Below are positions 26,493 to 34,983 of a stretch of DNA of 64,000 bases, piece by piece. The DNA comes from an uncultured Veillonella sp. GTDB taxonomy: Bacteria > Bacillota > Negativicutes > Veillonellales > Veillonellaceae. Below the pieces are notes generated by a model, which was given only the letters and a program-made list of their open reading frames with translations, did no database searches and was not told where the DNA came from. How positions within the stretch are numbered: the stretch's first letter is position 1; each line of letters begins with the position of its first letter. The position numbers were made by a program, and so were the translations under genes. Location: contig NZ_URAR01000008.1 of assembly GCF_900545795.1 (NCBI RefSeq), positions 34,272 through 98,271 of the forward strand, given 5' to 3'.

Positions 26493-27569
26493 ATGTGGAG
26501 GAATCGTAAGTTTTGGGGGATTTTGGTCCTTGTATTGATTATAGCAGGCGCAGCATTCTATTATTTTAAATCAAATGATAGTGGCGCAGCACCGACGTAT
26601 ACTACCGGCAAGGTAGAGCGAGGAAATATTTCGACTATTATAACTGCTACGGGTACTATTAACCCAGTAAACTATGTAGATGTGTCTACTAATGTGGCGG
26701 GGAAATTAGAGACTGTATTAGTTAAGGAAAACCAACATGTTACAGAAGGTCAAGTGATTGCGACCATTGATGATCGCCAATTACAAGCTGCCGTAGATGA
26801 TGCGAAAGCGACTATGGATACGAGCAAAATTAATTTAGATCGTTATGAGATTTTATTAGCTCAAGGGGCTATTTCACAGCAAAGCTATGACACGGCTAAA
26901 GAGACTTATGATAAAGCGGTGGCAGCTTATGACCGTGCAAAGGCTACGCTTGATGATTCTGTAATTACAGCACCAATGGATGGTACGGTTATTGGTACAC
27001 CATTAAAAGTAGGTCAAACGATTAGTACTGGTATTTCCACACAGATGATTATTGCTACAGTGGCTGATTTAAGCAATTTAGAAATTTACTTAACAGTTGA
27101 CGAAACAGATATTGGTAGCATTAAACAAGGTTCTCGCGTAGACTTTACAGTGGATGCGCACCCAGGTAAAACTTATACTGGTACAGTAAGTGATATTGCT
27201 CTTGGCACAAAGGGGAATATGGGTACAACAAGTTCTACAGTAGTGTATTACACAGTAAAAGTAGCTATTCCAGAGTCTGTAGCTGGTGATTTCTTCCCAA
27301 CTATGACGGCTCGTGCCACTATTTATGGGGATGAACAAACCAATGTATTGGTAGTGCCTTTGGCAGCTGTTCGTACCGATAAAGTAGGGGAATATGTATA
27401 TGTTATTAAAGATGGTAAACCAGTTCGAACTAGCGTAACAACCGGTATTACGGGCGATACTACAATCGAAATTACTAAAGGTCTCAATGAAGGTGATGAA
27501 ATTGTAGTGAGCGGTGACGTAAGCTCGGCGGCAAAGACCACTAAATCTGGTGGCGGACCAATGTTTTAG
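26493..27569 (+). CDS. macA: MacA-like periplasmic adaptor of a tripartite efflux pump
   Basis: 358 residues with an N-terminal membrane anchor (about 8-26), a lipoyl/biotinyl-like domain (NVAGKLETVLVKENQHVTEGQVI), a coiled-coil hairpin (about 95-150), beta-barrel domain and membrane-proximal domain. This is the HlyD/MacA architecture. Adaptor proteins of this family link an inner-membrane ABC transporter to a TolC-like outer-membrane channel, consistent with a cell that has an outer membrane. It is followed at 9 bp by the ABC ATPase gene. The substrate is unknown (macrolide or peptide export in known cases). Confidence 0.88.
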   Translation: MWRNRKFWGILVLVLIIAGAAFYYFKSNDSGAAPTYTTGKVERGNISTIITATGTINPVNYVDVSTNVAGKLETVLVKENQHVTEGQVIATIDDRQLQAAVDDAKATMDTSKINLDRYEILLAQGAISQQSYDTAKETYDKAVAAYDRAKATLDDSVITAPMDGTVIGTPLKVGQTISTGISTQMIIATVADLSNLEIYLTVDETDIGSIKQGSRVDFTVDAHPGKTYTGTVSDIALGTKGNMGTTSSTVVYYTVKVAIPESVAGDFFPTMTARATIYGDEQTNVLVVPLAAVRTDKVGEYVYVIKDGKPVRTSVTTGITGDTTIEITKGLNEGDEIVVSGDVSSAAKTTKSGGGPMF

Positions 27570-27578
27570 GAGGCGCTT

Positions 27579-28538
27579 ATGAATAAAGAAGCGGTAATAA
27601 CATTGGAAGGCATTACCAAGACCTATATTAATGGTAAATTGGTAGTGCCCGTATTGCATGGCATAGACTTGTCCATTTATGAAGGGGAATTTACCTCCAT
27701 TATGGGCCCTTCTGGTTCCGGGAAGTCTACGTTTATGAATATTTTAGGTTGCTTAGACCGACCTACCTCTGGCTCATATAAGCTAGATGGGGAAGAAGTG
27801 GCCACGCTCAGCGATGATGAATTAGCCTTTGTGCGCAATAAGCGCATTGGCTTCGTATTCCAAAGCTTCAATCTGTTACCAAAATTGACGGCACAAGATA
27901 ATGTAGCATTACCTATGGTGTACGCTGGGGTTAAAAAGCAAGAGCGTAAAGAGCGAGCAGCTGAACTTTTAACTGCCTTAGGCTTAGGTGATCGACTTGA
28001 CCATTTGCCAGCGGAACTCTCTGGTGGTCAAAGACAGCGTGTGGCCATTGCGCGTGCGTTGGCTAATAACCCGTCCATCATCATGGCCGATGAGCCTACA
28101 GGGAACTTAGACTCTAAGTCATCTGTAGATGTAATGGAAATTTTTACTAATTTATATAAGGAAGGCCGTACGATTATTCTCGTTACGCATGAGCCAGATA
28201 TTGCGACCTATGCGAGTCGCAATATTGTCTTGCGTGACGGTTTAGTAGTGGAAGATAAGCAAAATCCTCATATGACAGGGTTAACAGCAGCGCATCAAGA
28301 AGCTTATGCAAAAGCACATCAAGCTGATGGTGTGGTTGCAACTTCTACTGAAACTAAAGCTAGTACTGAAACTAAAGCTTCCACTGAAACTGAAGCTGCT
28401 ACTGAAACTGAAACTGCTACTGAAACTGAAACTGCTACTGAAGCTCAAGATTCTACTGAAATCAAAGCTTCATCTGAAACTAAAGCAAGTGATTCAGCTC
28501 ATGACAGCACGGCCAAAGGAGGTGAGGCTCATGTATAA
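27579..28538 (+). CDS. MacB-type ABC transporter ATP-binding protein with Thr/Glu/Lys repeat tail
   Basis: The first 225 residues are a LolD/MacB-type ATPase: Walker A GPSGSGKST near 46, Q-loop, signature LSGGQRQRVAIARAL near 148, Walker B IIMADEPTGNLDS and switch His in LVTHEPD. The C-terminal 70 residues are a low-complexity tail made of TETKAS / TETETA repeats coded by tandem ACTGAAACT units (about 28345-28490), not found in typical members. The gene overlaps the permease gene by 8 bp. The repeats may vary in number between strains by slippage. Confidence 0.88.
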   Translation: MNKEAVITLEGITKTYINGKLVVPVLHGIDLSIYEGEFTSIMGPSGSGKSTFMNILGCLDRPTSGSYKLDGEEVATLSDDELAFVRNKRIGFVFQSFNLLPKLTAQDNVALPMVYAGVKKQERKERAAELLTALGLGDRLDHLPAELSGGQRQRVAIARALANNPSIIMADEPTGNLDSKSSVDVMEIFTNLYKEGRTIILVTHEPDIATYASRNIVLRDGLVVEDKQNPHMTGLTAAHQEAYAKAHQADGVVATSTETKASTETKASTETEAATETETATETETATEAQDSTEIKASSETKASDSAHDSTAKGGEAHV

Positions 28539-29745
28539 AGAAGGATTTCTCATGGCCTGGGCCTCTATTGTAGCGAATAAAATGCGCTCTCTCTTGACTA
28601 TGCTGGGGATTATTATTGGCGTGGCTGCTGTAATTGCTCTCGTATCTATTGGCTATGGTGTGCGCAGTCAGATTCAAGACTCTATTTCTAGCTTAGGGAG
28701 TAATCTTCTCATGGTATATCCTGGTGCGCCACGGACGCCAGGGGTGCGACCAACAGCAGACTCGCAAAAAACGCTAAAAGTAGATGACTTTAAAGCAATT
28801 TCTCATCTTGATGGTGTTGAATTAGCCTCACCAGTATCGGCTGGTTCTAGCTATATCGTTATTTATACGAATAAAAACTGGACTACTAGTGTCAATGGTG
28901 TTAGTGCCAATTTCCAGGAAATTAACAATTGGACCGTTAAATCCGGCCGCTTTATTACGGATGCTCAAGTAGAGCGTCGCGAAAGGGTAGCTGTTATTGG
29001 TAACACCGTTGCGACGAATCTATTTGGCGATGAAGACCCTGTTGGTAAGGATATTCGTATTAAAAATAATCCTTACAAAATTGTAGGCGTTCTTGACGCC
29101 AAGGGATCTGGTAGCTTTGGTAATGACCAAGATGATATCGTATTTATCCCCTATACTACAGGGATGGAGCGACTTCAAGGGGTCGATTATCTTCGCATGA
29201 TTTACATTCAAGCGAAAGAAGGCGACGATTTAACGCGCATTCAATCTGATGTGGAGAATATCTTGCGTGTAAGACACAAGGTAAAAAATCCAGAACTTGA
29301 TGATTTCAATGTGCGTAACATGGCGACTGTTATGGAGACAGTGGAAGAAACAACCGCCACTATGACCATGTTCCTAGGTGCTGTAGCAGCGATTTCCCTT
29401 GTAGTTGGGGGCATTGGCATTATGAATATTATGCTCGTGTCCGTAACTGAGCGAACTCGGGAAATTGGGGTGCGCAAAGCCTTAGGGGCTACGTACCAGA
29501 CTATTGTTATGCAGTTTTTAATTGAAGCTGTTGTAATTAGTTTAGTAGGCGGTGCCATTGGCATTGTCATTGGGATTGGTGCCTCGAAGGCCATCAGTGC
29601 CGTGTCGGGGATGACGACGGTAATTTCCATGGGGCCTATTTTATTATCCTTTGGATTCTCCATGGCCATCGGCTTAATATTTGGTTTATACCCAGCTCGT
29701 AAAGCGGCTAAGTTAAATCCAATTGATGCACTTCATTATGAATAA
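28531..29745 (+). CDS. MacB-type ABC transporter permease
   Basis: 404 residues in the usual order: membrane helix 1 (about 20-45), a large periplasmic MacB-PCD domain, then three helices in an FtsX domain (about 280-400). The C-terminal coupling segment ERTREIGVRKALGATYQTI is clear. In E. coli MacB the ATPase and permease are fused; here they are separate genes. The start is ATG 28531 behind AAAGGAGGTGAG; the frame runs upstream through the repeat tail of the ATPase gene but those codons are a shadow. Confidence 0.9.
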   Translation: MYKEGFLMAWASIVANKMRSLLTMLGIIIGVAAVIALVSIGYGVRSQIQDSISSLGSNLLMVYPGAPRTPGVRPTADSQKTLKVDDFKAISHLDGVELASPVSAGSSYIVIYTNKNWTTSVNGVSANFQEINNWTVKSGRFITDAQVERRERVAVIGNTVATNLFGDEDPVGKDIRIKNNPYKIVGVLDAKGSGSFGNDQDDIVFIPYTTGMERLQGVDYLRMIYIQAKEGDDLTRIQSDVENILRVRHKVKNPELDDFNVRNMATVMETVEETTATMTMFLGAVAAISLVVGGIGIMNIMLVSVTERTREIGVRKALGATYQTIVMQFLIEAVVISLVGGAIGIVIGIGASKAISAVSGMTTVISMGPILLSFGFSMAIGLIFGLYPARKAAKLNPIDALHYE

Positions 29746-29810
29746 GTATATGCCAGCATTTGCTGATGAAGTAAGTGCTGGCCATTCTGATATATAGGGA
29801 GAGTGATTGT

Positions 29811-30254
29811 ATGGCAAAAGAAATGAGGACCTTAGTTGATTTTTTCAACTCCATTCGCGAGGTAAACACTTTCGAGTGGTCAAAGGACTATGTCATTACT
29901 AGTGGCCGACCAGGGCATTTAGAAATGACCTTTACGACTGATGCAGAGCGACATATTAACTTCCAGGGAGCAGTACAAGGTGGCGTATATGCTACTTTTT
30001 CTGATATTTTGATGGGGGTTGCTTGCTTCACCTTAGGCCGCAAGGTGGTTACTATGGAGTTAAAGAGTAATTTCTTAAAAGGCTGTAAGGCTGGTGAAAT
30101 CTTGCGCGGTGTAGGCAATGTAGAGCACAGTGGACGCAATACGATGGTAGCGACGAGTCGCATCTACAATGAAGTAGGCGATTTAGTTTATATTGGCAGT
30201 GGCACCTTTTACGTAACGGGAGGCTTAGATTTGCCAAGCTTGCCTTGGGCTTAA
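29811..30254 (+). CDS. PaaI-family hotdog-fold thioesterase
   Basis: 147-residue single hotdog domain with the PaaI/YdiI-type core NFQGAVQGGVYATFSDILMG near residue 45-64 and ELKSNFLKG near 83. Such proteins hydrolyse acyl-CoA thioesters; the acyl group cannot be predicted. The start at 29811 follows GGGAGAG. It lies 65 bp after the efflux permease and may share its transcript. Confidence 0.8.
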   Translation: MAKEMRTLVDFFNSIREVNTFEWSKDYVITSGRPGHLEMTFTTDAERHINFQGAVQGGVYATFSDILMGVACFTLGRKVVTMELKSNFLKGCKAGEILRGVGNVEHSGRNTMVATSRIYNEVGDLVYIGSGTFYVTGGLDLPSLPWA

Positions 30255-30297
30255 ATAGGTATGTGTAAGATCTAAGGGTTGGTTTTATAAATTATGT

Positions 30298-30395
30298 TAA
30301 GACTTATACACTAAGACTTATGCATTAAGACTTATGTGTTAAGACTTATGTGTTGAGACTTATGTGTTAAGTCTTATGTGCTAAGAGTTATGGTG
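30298..30395. repeat. Seven tandem 14-bp units
   Basis: TAAGACTTATGTGT and variants repeat head to tail seven times without gaps between 30298 and 30395; units 3 and 4 are identical. The array lies between the thioesterase gene and the pheST promoter. Confidence 0.9.
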
Positions 30396-30417
30396 TGGAC
30401 TATCCTTAGATAAGCCT

Positions 30418-30447
30418 TTGACAAGCCCTTAAATTCTTTGGTATACT
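30418..30447 (+). promoter_or_regulatory. Promoter of the pheST leader
   Basis: TTGACA at 30418-30423 and TATACT at 30442-30447, spacer 18 bp, just upstream of the T-box leader. Confidence 0.8.
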
Positions 30448-30453
30448 AACTCA

Positions 30454-30694
30454 TAGATTAATAAGTTATATAGGCTATGACAAAATTGGCCACTTAGTTT
30501 AGATTTCTCAGAGAGTAAAGCATTGGTGTGAGCTTTATAAATCGGCTAGGACAGGCCCTTCCTTTTGGAGCTATGGATTGAACTAAGAGTAGATTCATCG
30601 TGACGCCGCGTTAAGGCATTTGAGTACTAATTAGGGTGGTACCGCGAGTTTATACAACCTTCGCCCCTTGCCAGGGGTGGAGGTTTATTTTTTT
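30454..30694 (+). promoter_or_regulatory. T-box leader controlling pheST
   Basis: The conserved T-box sequence AGGGTGGTACCGCG is at 30633-30646, preceded by about 180 nt of stem I-type sequence (CAGAGAGT, GGTGTGAGC) and followed by an intrinsic terminator, CCTTCGCCCCT / AGGGGTGGAGG with a T run (30658-30694). Uncharged tRNA-Phe would stabilise the antiterminator and allow pheST expression. The specifier codon should be UUC or UUU; I could not fix its position by eye. Confidence 0.93.
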
Positions 30695-30705
30695 AGGAGG
30701 CTATT

Positions 30706-31734
30706 ATGGGCATGGAAGAAACATTACAGGCATTGAAACAGCAAGCCGCAGAGCTGATTAAAGGCGCTGATGCATTGCCAAAATTGCAAGAAGCAAGAGT
30801 TAAGTATTTAGGTAAAAAAGGTGAGCTCACAGCTTTGCTTAAAGGTCTTGGCAAATTAGCTGCTGAAGAACGCCCACGCATGGGTGCTTTAGTAAATACA
30901 GTGCGCCAAGAATTAGAAGCTATGATTGAAGATGTGCAAAGCAAATTAGAAGCTGAAGTATTAGCGGCTAAATTAAGTACTGAGAAAATCGATATTACAT
31001 TGCCAGGCCGTGCTGCGCGCCAAGGCCATGTACATCCATTGACAGCTGTTAATGAGATGATTGAAGCATTCTTTATGAAAATGGGCTACACTGTAGCAGA
31101 AGGTCCTGAAATTGAAAGTGACCATTTTAACTTTGAATGCTTGAACTTGCCTGCTGACCATCCAGCTCGTGATATGCAAGATTCCTTCTACATTACAGAA
31201 AATATTTTACTTCGTACACATACATCGCCAGTGCAGGCTCGTACACTTCAAAGCCAAGAGCCAAATAGCCCAGTGCGCATGATTGCACCAGGTAAAGTAT
31301 ATCGTTGGGACTATGATGCTACGCATTCTCCTGTATTTCATCAAGTAGAAGGCCTCGTAGTAGATAAGGGCATCACGTTCTCTGATCTAAAAGGGACTCT
31401 CGAGCTTTTCTTGCGTCACATTTTCGGTGAAGAAACTAAAGTACGCTTCCGTACTAGCTTCTTCCCATTTACAGAACCAAGTGCTGAAGTAGATATTTCT
31501 TGCTGCATGTGTCATGGCGAAGGCTGCCGCGTATGCTCTCATACTGGTTGGCTTGAAATCTTAGGCTGTGGTATGGTGCATCCAGAAGTGCTTCGCATCA
31601 ATGGTTATGACCCTAATGAAGTGCAAGGCTTTGCCTTCGGTATGGGGGTAGAGCGTATTGCTATGTTGCTTTACGGCATTGGCGACTTGCGCTTATTCTA
31701 TGAAGATGATGTAAGATTCTTGAAGCAGTTTTAG
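30706..31734 (+). CDS. pheS: Phenylalanyl-tRNA synthetase alpha subunit
   Basis: 342 residues. N-terminal coiled coil (about 1-90), then the class II catalytic domain: motif 2 region YRWDYDATHSPVFHQVEGL near 206-224 and motif 3 GFAFGMGVERIAMLLYG near 308. Four cysteines in CCMCHGEGCRVC near 265 are as in bacterial PheS. ATG 30706 follows TAGGAGG. It is co-transcribed with pheT 12 bp downstream. Confidence 0.97.
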   Translation: MGMEETLQALKQQAAELIKGADALPKLQEARVKYLGKKGELTALLKGLGKLAAEERPRMGALVNTVRQELEAMIEDVQSKLEAEVLAAKLSTEKIDITLPGRAARQGHVHPLTAVNEMIEAFFMKMGYTVAEGPEIESDHFNFECLNLPADHPARDMQDSFYITENILLRTHTSPVQARTLQSQEPNSPVRMIAPGKVYRWDYDATHSPVFHQVEGLVVDKGITFSDLKGTLELFLRHIFGEETKVRFRTSFFPFTEPSAEVDISCCMCHGEGCRVCSHTGWLEILGCGMVHPEVLRINGYDPNEVQGFAFGMGVERIAMLLYGIGDLRLFYEDDVRFLKQF

Positions 31735-31746
31735 GAGGGTATACGA

Positions 31747-34191
31747 ATGAAAGCTAGTTTAACATGGATGAAGGACTATGTGCCTGTAGATACGACCAAA
31801 CCTGTTCAGGAATTGGCCGATACATTGACAAAGAAAGGGATTCCTGTAGAAGAGGTTATCTCTGTAGATCCTGGTCTTAAGAAAATTTTTACAGGTAAAA
31901 TTATTGAAATCACAAAACATCCTGATGCAGATAAATTACAAGTGTGTCAGGTAGCTTGTTTAGATGATAAAACAGGGGAAGAAATTACCAAGCAAATCGT
32001 AACTGCTGCTACTAATGTAGCTGTAGGGCAAGTGGTACCAGTGGCATATCATAAATCACGATTAGCTGATGGTACTGAAATTAAAAAAGGTAAACTTCGC
32101 GGTGAAGTATCTGATGGTATGTTCTGCTCCGTTGCAGAATTGGGCGTATCTAAAGATTTAGTATTGCATGGTGAAGCTGAAGGCATCTACATTTTGCCAG
32201 AAGGCACTCCAATTGGCATGGACATTCGTAATGCGCTAATGCTAAATGACACCGTGTACGAATTTGAATTGACTCCAAATCGCGCTGACTGTTTCTCTAT
32301 GATTGGTTTGAGCCGTGAATTTGCTGTTATGACTGGTGAAGAGGCTAAAGAACCAACTATTACTGTTGAAGAAACAGGGGCAGCCGTAGCTAATGAATTA
32401 CAAATCAAAATTGAAGATAGCGAACTTTGCCAACGCTTCATGGGCCGTGTTGTATCGAACATTACTGTAAAACCAAGCCCATTATGGCTTCAAAATCGCC
32501 TTCGCAACTCTGGTATTCGCCCTATTAACAATGTAGTTGACGTTACGAATTATGTAATGCTTGAATATGGTCAACCAATGCATGCCTATGATTATGACGA
32601 ATTAGCGGGCCATAGCTTAACTGCTCGTGCTGCTAAAGCAGGCGAAACGATCAAGACTCTAGACGGCACTGATCGTGAACTTAGTGAGGGCATGATTGTT
32701 ATTGCTGATGAAAAACGACCTGTTGGTGTTGCTGGCGTAATGGGTGGTTTTGATACAGAAGTGTCTGAAAAGACTACGACAGTAGCTTTAGAAGCGGCTG
32801 TATTTAAACCAGCGTCTATTCGCCGTACAGCTCGTGCACTTGGCATGCGCAGTGAAGCATCTGGTCGCTTTGAACGCGGCATCAATGATGTGTACACAGC
32901 TAAAGCGCTTGACCGTGCAGCACAATTGTTAAAAGAGCTTGATAGTGCCGTGGAAATTCACCAAGGCGTTGTTGACGTATATCCAGTGAAAGCAGAAGCT
33001 CGTACTGTTAGCTTTACGGCAGAGGCTATTAATAGCTACTTAGGTACAGAGATTCCAGAAGCACGTATGGAAGAAATTTTAAAAACGTTGTCCTTTGGCT
33101 GGAATAAAGCAGGTGATACTATTACGGTTGATGTGCCATCTTGGCGCAATGACGTAAGCGTTATGCCAGATATTGCTGAAGAAGTAGTGCGTATTTATGG
33201 CTATGATAATATTCCATCCACTACGCCATGGGCTCATTTGCATAGCGGTACGATTAGTGAAAAGAAACAAGTAGTAAAACAAATTCGCAATACCTTGGTA
33301 ACACATGGTTTAAGTGAAATTATTACCTTTAGCTTTATGCATCCAGATAGCCTTAAAAAATTGTTGCTACCAGAAACAGATGCTCATTATACAGCCGTAC
33401 CGATTTTAAATCCGATTACAGAAGATTTCCCAGTGATGCGTACGTCTTTATTGCCTAGCATGCTAGATGCAGCAGTGCGCAATGTGGCACAAAAGAACCA
33501 TGATTTATGGCTCTTTGAAACGGCGGCTACATATCATCCAACAAGCTTACCTGTGACTGAATTGCCAGTAGAAAAACAAGAAGTTTGTGGTCTTATGATG
33601 GGCAAGGTAAATGATGTACAATGGAGTGAACAACAACGAGCAACAGATTTCTATGATGTAAAAGGCGTAATTGAATCTGTACTCCAAGCACTTCGCATTG
33701 AAGCAACTATTGAAACTACTACCGTGCCATATTATCATCCAGGTGTAAGCGCTCAATATGTAGTAGAGGGCAAAGTAATTGCTACCTTAGGGGAACTTCA
33801 TCCACAAGTGGTGAAAAACTATGACTTATCCGGCAAAATTTATGCTTTTGAAATGGATGTAACGGCGATTTTAGAATTGAGCCGTGGTCATTTGCAATAT
33901 GCAGGTATTAGTAAATTCCCTGGCACAAGCCGTGACCTTGCTATTGTGGCGCCTAATACAATTTCTTCTGAAGCGATTAGTCGTGTTATATACGAAAAAG
34001 GCGGTCAGTTCTTAGAACGTGCTTTCGTATTTGACGTATACGAAGGGGAACATATTGAAGCAGGCTTCCGCAGCTTAGCTTATAATTTATCCTTCCGAAG
34101 CAATGAAGGTACTCTTACTGATGAAGACATTGAACCAGCTATTAATGATATTTTGGCAGCACTTAATGAAATGGGCTGTAAATTGCGTTAA
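31747..34191 (+). CDS. pheT: Phenylalanyl-tRNA synthetase beta subunit
   Basis: 814 residues, normal length. Order: EMAP/tRNA-binding domain (about 40-155), B3/B4 editing domain (GMRSEASGRFERG region near 365-377), B5 domain, catalytic-like core and the C-terminal ferredoxin-fold anticodon-binding domain (YAGISKFPGTSRDLAIV, near 720). It completes the alpha2-beta2 enzyme and contributes editing of mischarged Tyr-tRNA. Confidence 0.97.
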   Translation: MKASLTWMKDYVPVDTTKPVQELADTLTKKGIPVEEVISVDPGLKKIFTGKIIEITKHPDADKLQVCQVACLDDKTGEEITKQIVTAATNVAVGQVVPVAYHKSRLADGTEIKKGKLRGEVSDGMFCSVAELGVSKDLVLHGEAEGIYILPEGTPIGMDIRNALMLNDTVYEFELTPNRADCFSMIGLSREFAVMTGEEAKEPTITVEETGAAVANELQIKIEDSELCQRFMGRVVSNITVKPSPLWLQNRLRNSGIRPINNVVDVTNYVMLEYGQPMHAYDYDELAGHSLTARAAKAGETIKTLDGTDRELSEGMIVIADEKRPVGVAGVMGGFDTEVSEKTTTVALEAAVFKPASIRRTARALGMRSEASGRFERGINDVYTAKALDRAAQLLKELDSAVEIHQGVVDVYPVKAEARTVSFTAEAINSYLGTEIPEARMEEILKTLSFGWNKAGDTITVDVPSWRNDVSVMPDIAEEVVRIYGYDNIPSTTPWAHLHSGTISEKKQVVKQIRNTLVTHGLSEIITFSFMHPDSLKKLLLPETDAHYTAVPILNPITEDFPVMRTSLLPSMLDAAVRNVAQKNHDLWLFETAATYHPTSLPVTELPVEKQEVCGLMMGKVNDVQWSEQQRATDFYDVKGVIESVLQALRIEATIETTTVPYYHPGVSAQYVVEGKVIATLGELHPQVVKNYDLSGKIYAFEMDVTAILELSRGHLQYAGISKFPGTSRDLAIVAPNTISSEAISRVIYEKGGQFLERAFVFDVYEGEHIEAGFRSLAYNLSFRSNEGTLTDEDIEPAINDILAALNEMGCKLR

Positions 34192-34233
34192 TAGGCAGTA
34201 TGTAACCATAACAACATAATTAAATATATAAAG

Positions 34234-34300
34234 ACTCCTACTTTGAATATTAAAATCCATTATATTAATTAATGTGATGTATTTAAGGTAGGAGTTTTTT
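34234..34300 (+). terminator. Intrinsic terminator after pheT
   Basis: ACTCCTAC at 34234-34241 pairs with GTAGGAGT at 34288-34295, followed by TTTTTTG. Confidence 0.75.
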
Positions 34301-34491
34301 GTAATATTTTTGTAAAACTTTTAGTTTAATAAATATGATGATGGAAATTTTAAATGATATAGAATGAGAAATGTGGATATAATAAGAACTTTTAGAGTTG
34401 AAAGCGAAACTCATTTTTAATAATGGAAATTTTTTAAAAATAAAAGATGAAAATAAGGTGAGAGTATTAAAGAAAATATACAAGAAATGTC

Positions 34492-34518
34492 TTGTGGGGG
34501 GGGCTTTTGTGATATGAT
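34492..34518 (+). promoter_or_regulatory. Possible promoter with a G8 tract in the spacer
   Basis: TTGTGG at 34492-34497 and TATGAT at 34513-34518 are separated by 15 bp, and the spacer overlaps an uninterrupted run of eight G (34496-34503). Slippage by two G would bring the spacer to 17 bp. A TATAAT also lies at 34524-34529. The stretch 34301-34490 is AT-rich with no supported gene. Confidence 0.35.
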
Positions 34519-34559
34519 TTATTTATAATATAGAAGAAAAACTGTGTAATGACTTAGGT

Positions 34560-34762
34560 TGTTTTATATTATAGGTAATGAAAAAATCCTTAATCTATTT
34601 TTATGTATTTATGAGTGGTAGATTAAGTGGCGAATTTAAAGTGTTATTTTATTTAGAATACACAAGCTTCTATATAGAATATTTGGTTTGTCTTTTGGTA
34701 CAAACATGCCGATCATGGAAGCTCCCATTTGTGAGAATTCTCATGAATGGGTCTTTTTTTGT
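34560..34762 (+). ncRNA. Candidate structured RNA or leader ending in a terminator
   Basis: Successive hairpins: CTTAATCTA/TAGATTAAG (34589-34597 with 34619-34627), GTTTGT/ACAAAC (34686-34691 with 34700-34705) and a final stem CCCATTTGTGAGAA/TTCTCATGAATGGG (34724-34751, two G-U pairs) followed by seven T. A 71-codon ORF overlaps it but spans the terminator and looks spurious. It could be a small RNA or a regulatory leader upstream of the giant adhesin. It does not match a class I recognise. Confidence 0.4.
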
Positions 34763-34983
34763 GATATTTTGTCTATTGTGTACACATAGGTGATTACATA
34801 TACAAGACGAAATGGTATGTTTTTGATAGGGGGTTCTTATAGAAAAAACTTGAGAAAGAGAGTATGGATAAAGAGTTATAAATTTTTTTGAATCATTTTT
34901 GTGTTTATGTGTTGTTATTTTTGTGTTATGTAAAGTCAGTATTTAAGAACTAGACTTTACGATTAAGAAGGGATGGATAGTGC
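34763..34983. other. Leader region of the giant adhesin
   Basis: AT-rich, no ORF. It must contain the adhesin promoter unless transcription comes through the upstream terminator; no convincing -35/-10 pair with correct spacing was found. GAAGGG at about 34967 is the ribosome site for the GTG start. Confidence 0.4.

Noticed and set aside
28306..28530. N-terminal extension of the permease rich in LKLKL repeats
   Set aside because: It is the +1 frame reading of the ATPase tail repeats; the ribosome site and the family N terminus place the start at 28531.
30298..30395. CRISPR array
   Set aside because: Units are 14 bp and contiguous, without spacers.
34578..34793. 71-codon + strand ORF before the giant adhesin
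   Set aside because: It runs across a clear terminator, has no good ribosome site, and its codons are dominated by AT-rich sequence; the hairpins explain the region better.
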